A DNA stretch of 64,000 nucleotides from positions 1-64,000 of the forward strand of contig NZ_AJXT01000005.1 of NCBI RefSeq assembly GCF_000264295.1, given 5' to 3'. Below are positions 60,798-64,000 of this stretch, piece by piece (the stretch's first letter is position 1; each line of letters starts with the position of its first letter). The position numbers and the translations under genes were made by a program. The DNA is from Rhodanobacter spathiphylli B39 (GTDB lineage: Bacteria > Pseudomonadota > Gammaproteobacteria > Xanthomonadales > Rhodanobacteraceae). The notes beneath the pieces are model-generated. The model had not been told where the DNA came from. It ran no database searches and saw nothing but the letters and a program-made list of their open reading frames with translations.

Positions 60798-62765
60798 ATG
60801 ACTGCCCTCGACGACACCGGGTCCGACGACCTCGACGCCCTGCTCGGTGCCGACGGCCCGTTCGCCCGCGAGCTGCCGAACTTCGCGCCGCGACTGGCCC
60901 AGCAGGTGATGGCGCGCGCCGTGCAGCAGGCGATCGCGGGCCGCGACACGCTGGTCGCCGAGGCCGGCACCGGCACCGGCAAGACCTACGCCTACCTGGT
61001 GCCGGCGCTGCTGTCGGGCGAGCGGGTGATCATCTCCACCGGCACCAAGGCGCTGCAGGACCAGCTGTATTTCCGCGACCTGCCGAAGGTGCGCTCGGTG
61101 CTGGACGCACGGCTGAAGACGGCCTTGCTGAAGGGCCGCGCGAATTACCTGTGCCTGTACCGGCTGGACCAGACCGTGCGCGAAGGCGCCACCTTCGAAC
61201 GCGCCCAGGCCGCCCAGCTCGCCACGATCCGTGCCTGGTCCGCGCGCACCCGCCGCGGCGACCGCATGGAACTGGCCGAGGTGCCGGAGGAATCGCCGCT
61301 GTGGCCGCGGGTGACCTCGACCGCGGAGAACTGCCTCGGCGTGGAGTGTCCGTTCCACGAGGACTGCCACGTGTTCAAGGCGCGCCGCGAGGCGATGGAG
61401 GCGGACGTGGTGGTGGTCAACCATCACCTGCTGTTTGCCGACCTCGCGCTGAAGCAGGAGGGCTTCGGCGAGATCCTGCCCGGCGCGGCGGCCTTCATCC
61501 TCGACGAGGCGCACCAGATTCCCGAACTGGCTGGCCAGTTCTTCTCGCAAAGCCTCAGCGCGCGCCAGCTCACCGACATGGCGCAGGACGCGCTGACCGA
61601 ATGCAGCGGCGTCACCGGCGCGATCGGCCTGCTGCTGGAACCGGTCGAGGCGCTGCAGGACGCGCTGCGCAAACTGCGCCTGGCGATGGACCCGCTGCCC
61701 ACGCGCGGCGCCTTCGCGCTGCTGGAGGATCGCGCCGATGTGCGCACCGCGCTGCACGAGCTGGGCGAACTGCTGGCCACGCTGGCCGAGCTGCTCGCCT
61801 CGCAGGCCGAGCGCTCGCGCGGCTTCGCCAACCTGCACGAACGCGCCGCGCTGTTCAGCGAGCGGCTGGAGCGCATCGTCGAGACGCACGGCGACCAGGA
61901 CGTGCGCTGGTACGAAACCTTTCCCCGCGGCTTTGCCTTGTACGCCACGCCGCTGGACCTGGCCGCGCCGATGCGCGGCCTGCGCGAGCGGACCCAGGCG
62001 GCGTGGATACACACCTCGGCGACCCTGTCGGTGGCCGGCAACTTCGATCATTTCGCGCGCCAGCTCGGCCTGGACGAGCCGCAGACGCTGAGCCTGGAAA
62101 GCCCGTTCGACTATGCGCAGCAGGCCTTGTGCTACCTGCCGTCGGGCTTGCCCGATCCCAACGCGCGCGACTACACCGAGCAGGTGATCGACGCCGTGCT
62201 GCCGGTGCTGCACGCATCGAATGGCCGCGCCTTCCTGCTGTTCACCTCGCACCGGGCGCTGCGTCGTGCCGCCGAACTGTTGCAGGACAAGGTGCCGTGG
62301 CCGCTGTTCGTGCAGGGCACCGCGCCGCGCCCGCGCTTGCTGGAGGAATTCCGCGCCAGCGGCCACGGCGTGCTGCTGGGCGCGGCCAGTTTCTGGGAAG
62401 GCGTCGACGTGGTCGGCGAGGCGCTCAGCGTGGTGGTGATCGACAAGCTGCCGTTCGCTGCGCCCGACGATCCGGTGCTGATGGCGCGCCTTGCCGCGCT
62501 CGAACAATCCGGCATCAACCCGTTCATGGGCTGGCAGGTGCCCAGCGCGGTGATCGCGCTGAAGCAGGGTGCCGGCCGCCTGATCCGCAGCGTGCACGAC
62601 CGCGGCGTGCTGGTGCTGTGCGACCCGCGCCTCACCGGCAAGGGCTACGGCAAGCTGTTCCTCGCCAGCGTGCCGCCGATGCCGCGCACCCGCGAGCTGG
62701 CGGACGTGCAGGCGTTCTTCAGCGACGAGCCGCAGGTGACCGCGAAGGATTCCTCCCGGGCGTAG
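60798..62765 (+). CDS. yoaA: DinG/YoaA-type ATP-dependent DNA helicase
   Basis: A 655-residue XPD-like iron-sulfur superfamily 2 helicase. Walker A EAGTGTGKTYAYL (about residue 55), four-Cys Fe-S region (NYLCLYRL, then ENCLGVECPFHEDC), DEAH box FILDEAHQIPE, and C-terminal motifs GAASFWEGVDVVGEAL and QGAGRLIRSVHDRGV. Length is closer to YoaA (about 640) than to DinG (about 715). It unwinds 5'-3' and helps at damaged replication forks. ATG 60798. Confidence 0.9.
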   Translation: MTALDDTGSDDLDALLGADGPFARELPNFAPRLAQQVMARAVQQAIAGRDTLVAEAGTGTGKTYAYLVPALLSGERVIISTGTKALQDQLYFRDLPKVRSVLDARLKTALLKGRANYLCLYRLDQTVREGATFERAQAAQLATIRAWSARTRRGDRMELAEVPEESPLWPRVTSTAENCLGVECPFHEDCHVFKARREAMEADVVVVNHHLLFADLALKQEGFGEILPGAAAFILDEAHQIPELAGQFFSQSLSARQLTDMAQDALTECSGVTGAIGLLLEPVEALQDALRKLRLAMDPLPTRGAFALLEDRADVRTALHELGELLATLAELLASQAERSRGFANLHERAALFSERLERIVETHGDQDVRWYETFPRGFALYATPLDLAAPMRGLRERTQAAWIHTSATLSVAGNFDHFARQLGLDEPQTLSLESPFDYAQQALCYLPSGLPDPNARDYTEQVIDAVLPVLHASNGRAFLLFTSHRALRRAAELLQDKVPWPLFVQGTAPRPRLLEEFRASGHGVLLGAASFWEGVDVVGEALSVVVIDKLPFAAPDDPVLMARLAALEQSGINPFMGWQVPSAVIALKQGAGRLIRSVHDRGVLVLCDPRLTGKGYGKLFLASVPPMPRTRELADVQAFFSDEPQVTAKDSSRA

Positions 62766-62829
62766 CGCAGCGAGGTCGAAGGGGATTACCCTGAGCCCGC
62801 CCACAACCCGATCGGGAGAACATCGCAAC

Positions 62830-63198
62830 ATGGCCAAGGTCATCGGACTCGGCGGCATCTTCTTCAAGTCGCGCGATCCCGCGGCGCTCACCGCGTGGTA
62901 CGCGAAGCATCTCGGCCTCGATGCCGAAGCATGGGGTGGCGCGCGCTTCGTCGAAGACGAGCAGCGTCCGGGCTACACGCTGTGGTCGCCGTTCGCGGCC
63001 GATACCGAGTACTTCGGCCCCGGCCCGCAAGCGTGCATGATCAACTTCCGCGTCGACGACCTCGACGCGCTGCTGGCGCAACTGCGTGCCGCCGGTGTCG
63101 CGGTGGACGAGCGCGTCGAGGAGAGCGAGTTCGGTCGCTTCGGCTGGATCACCGACCCCGAAGGCGCGCGCGTCGAGCTGTGGCAGCCGCCCCGGTAA
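62830..63198 (+). CDS. VOC-family (glyoxalase-like) protein
   Basis: A 122-residue single VOC domain: FFKSRDPAALTAWYAKHLGL at the N terminus and the closing GWITDPEGARVELWQPP. A metal-binding Glu (VELWQ) is present. Substrate unknown. A GGGAGAAC box precedes ATG 62830. Confidence 0.88.
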   Translation: MAKVIGLGGIFFKSRDPAALTAWYAKHLGLDAEAWGGARFVEDEQRPGYTLWSPFAADTEYFGPGPQACMINFRVDDLDALLAQLRAAGVAVDERVEESEFGRFGWITDPEGARVELWQPPR

Positions 63199-63230
63199 GC
63201 GTTCGTTTCCTGTCGCAGCGCAACCAGGCC

Positions 63231-63668
63231 ATGAGCCCGACATCGCACCGCGACCGCGAGCGGAACGGCCATCCGGCGGAACCCGACCTGGTCACGGCCC
63301 CCGAACTGCTGCCCGTGCTGGAAGCCCTGCGTCGGCGCGAGCCGATCTTCCACCGGCCGGGATTCGGCAGCCGCCGCGCCGACTTCGAACGCATGGTCGA
63401 GGCGGATTTCTGGGAAGTCGGTGCCTCCGGCCTGCGCTACAGCCGCGCCCATGTCCTCGATGTCCTCGAACACCGCGCCCCCGATCCTGCCGAACACGGC
63501 TGGACAACCCGCGACTTCCACTGCCGCGAGCTCGGCCCCGACACCTACCTGCTCACCTACACCCTGGAGCAGGGCGAACGCGTGAGCCGTCGCAGCACGA
63601 TCTGGCGACGCCGGGCAGATGACTGGGTGATCCTGTTCCATCAGGGAACGCTGGTGGCCGCGTCCTGA
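63231..63668 (+). CDS. NTF2/DUF4440-like protein
   Basis: A 145-residue protein. Residues about 25-140 resemble the cone-shaped NTF2/SnoaL/DUF4440 fold: FERMVEADFWEVGASGLRYSRAHVLDVLE, then RDFHCRELGPDTYLLTYTL and RRSTIWRRRADDWVILFHQGT. Such proteins are often small-molecule binders or enzymes of unknown substrate. ATG 63231 is the first in-frame Met past the VOC gene. Confidence 0.75.
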   Translation: MSPTSHRDRERNGHPAEPDLVTAPELLPVLEALRRREPIFHRPGFGSRRADFERMVEADFWEVGASGLRYSRAHVLDVLEHRAPDPAEHGWTTRDFHCRELGPDTYLLTYTLEQGERVSRRSTIWRRRADDWVILFHQGTLVAAS

Positions 63669-63750
63669 GGCGACCACCCTCAGCTGTTGGCGAACGCGAA
63701 ACCGGTAGTCGCGCCCCATGCTTCCTGTCCAGGCGAAGGAGTTGCTGTCG

Positions 63751-64000
63751 ATGATCCGCAAGCCCCGTGGTGCATGGCTGTTCCTGGCGTTTCTCGCCCT
63801 GAGTGCGGGGACGGCAGCCGCGCACGATGCCGATCCCGAGAACAAGGCGACCTCCACCGCCACGGTGGACACCGGCGTGCTGAAGGGCGCGCCGTACCGG
63901 GTGGACATCCCCGCGCACTGGAATGGCGACCTGGTCATGCAGCTGCACGGTTTCGAGCCGATCGGAACGCCGCGCCCCGCGCCCAGGCCACCCGGCGAGG
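63751..64000 (+). CDS. Secreted protein, possible alpha/beta hydrolase, truncated by window end
   Basis: The first 83 residues only. MIRKPRGAWLFLAFLALSAGTAAA is a signal peptide. YRVDIPAHWNGDLVMQLHGFEP looks like the first strand and oxyanion loop of a secreted alpha/beta hydrolase. ATG 63751 follows GAAGGAG; ATG 63718 is in frame upstream. The rest lies beyond the window. Confidence 0.6.
   Translation, partial: MIRKPRGAWLFLAFLALSAGTAAAHDADPENKATSTATVDTGVLKGAPYRVDIPAHWNGDLVMQLHGFEPIGTPRPAPRPPGE

Overview
This 64 kb window is high-GC, densely coded chromosomal DNA from a gammaproteobacterium of the Xanthomonadaceae/Rhodanobacteraceae type. Three features point there: a fused aspartate kinase/diaminopimelate decarboxylase (9700-12309), the MurL-MurD2 peptidoglycan pair known from Xanthomonas (12368-15126), and the general gene content. 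Genus and species cannot be settled by eye. No rRNA, tRNA, CRISPR array or complete insertion sequence was seen; the left edge carries the end of a broken IS1182-type transposase.

Layout. 1-1.6 kb: IS remnant and three small genes. 1.6-4.4 kb: a molybdenum-hydroxylase-like subunit pair lacking key redox residues. 4.5-9.3 kb: an APC permease, a small outer-membrane barrel, a PhzF-family protein and class I fumarase. 9.3-15.1 kb: GC-rich palindromic repeats, then lysAC, murL and murD2, which together supply meso-DAP/lysine and D-Glu for peptidoglycan. 15.3-17.5 kb: esterase, Doc/AbrB toxin-antitoxin and a DUF1801 protein. 17.5-23.4 kb: a periplasmic-sensor diguanylate cyclase, an M13 peptidase and a DUF4019 protein. 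23.5-27.8 kb: an EmrAB-type efflux locus with its TetR repressor, then a short-chain dehydrogenase. 27.8-36.2 kb, all minus strand: a GH17-GT2 glucan synthase, tamA and tamB.

36.7-41.9 kb is the most interesting part. An HlyD-type fusion protein, a peptidase-containing ABC exporter with an intact C39 site, two tiny double-glycine-leader peptides, a MauE-thioredoxin fusion and a small membrane protein lie head to tail. Each mature peptide has exactly two cysteines, near its two ends, around a GxxxG glycine zipper. This looks like a two-peptide, disulfide-closed class II microcin system with its own oxidation enzyme and a candidate immunity protein. A ClpP-like secreted protein follows after an empty spacer.

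43.8-58.4 kb is core envelope and stress biology: an LtaS/MdoB-like phosphoglycerol transferase, dps, hrpA, relA, a TPR membrane protein, an epimerase, PBP1b and a TPR lipoprotein. 58.4-64 kb: a hairpin array, a possible amidase-toxin/immunity pair (BPSL0067/STY0301), MAPEG, peroxiredoxin, a DinG/YoaA helicase, VOC and SnoaL-like proteins, and a truncated secreted protein.

Two DNA-level themes recur. CCCTCCCCTGC-type palindromes occur between fum and lysAC and also inside the murL and hrpA coding regions without breaking frame. Intergenic arrays of unrelated but near-perfect hairpins occur at 31.6, 33.6 and 58.4 kb.
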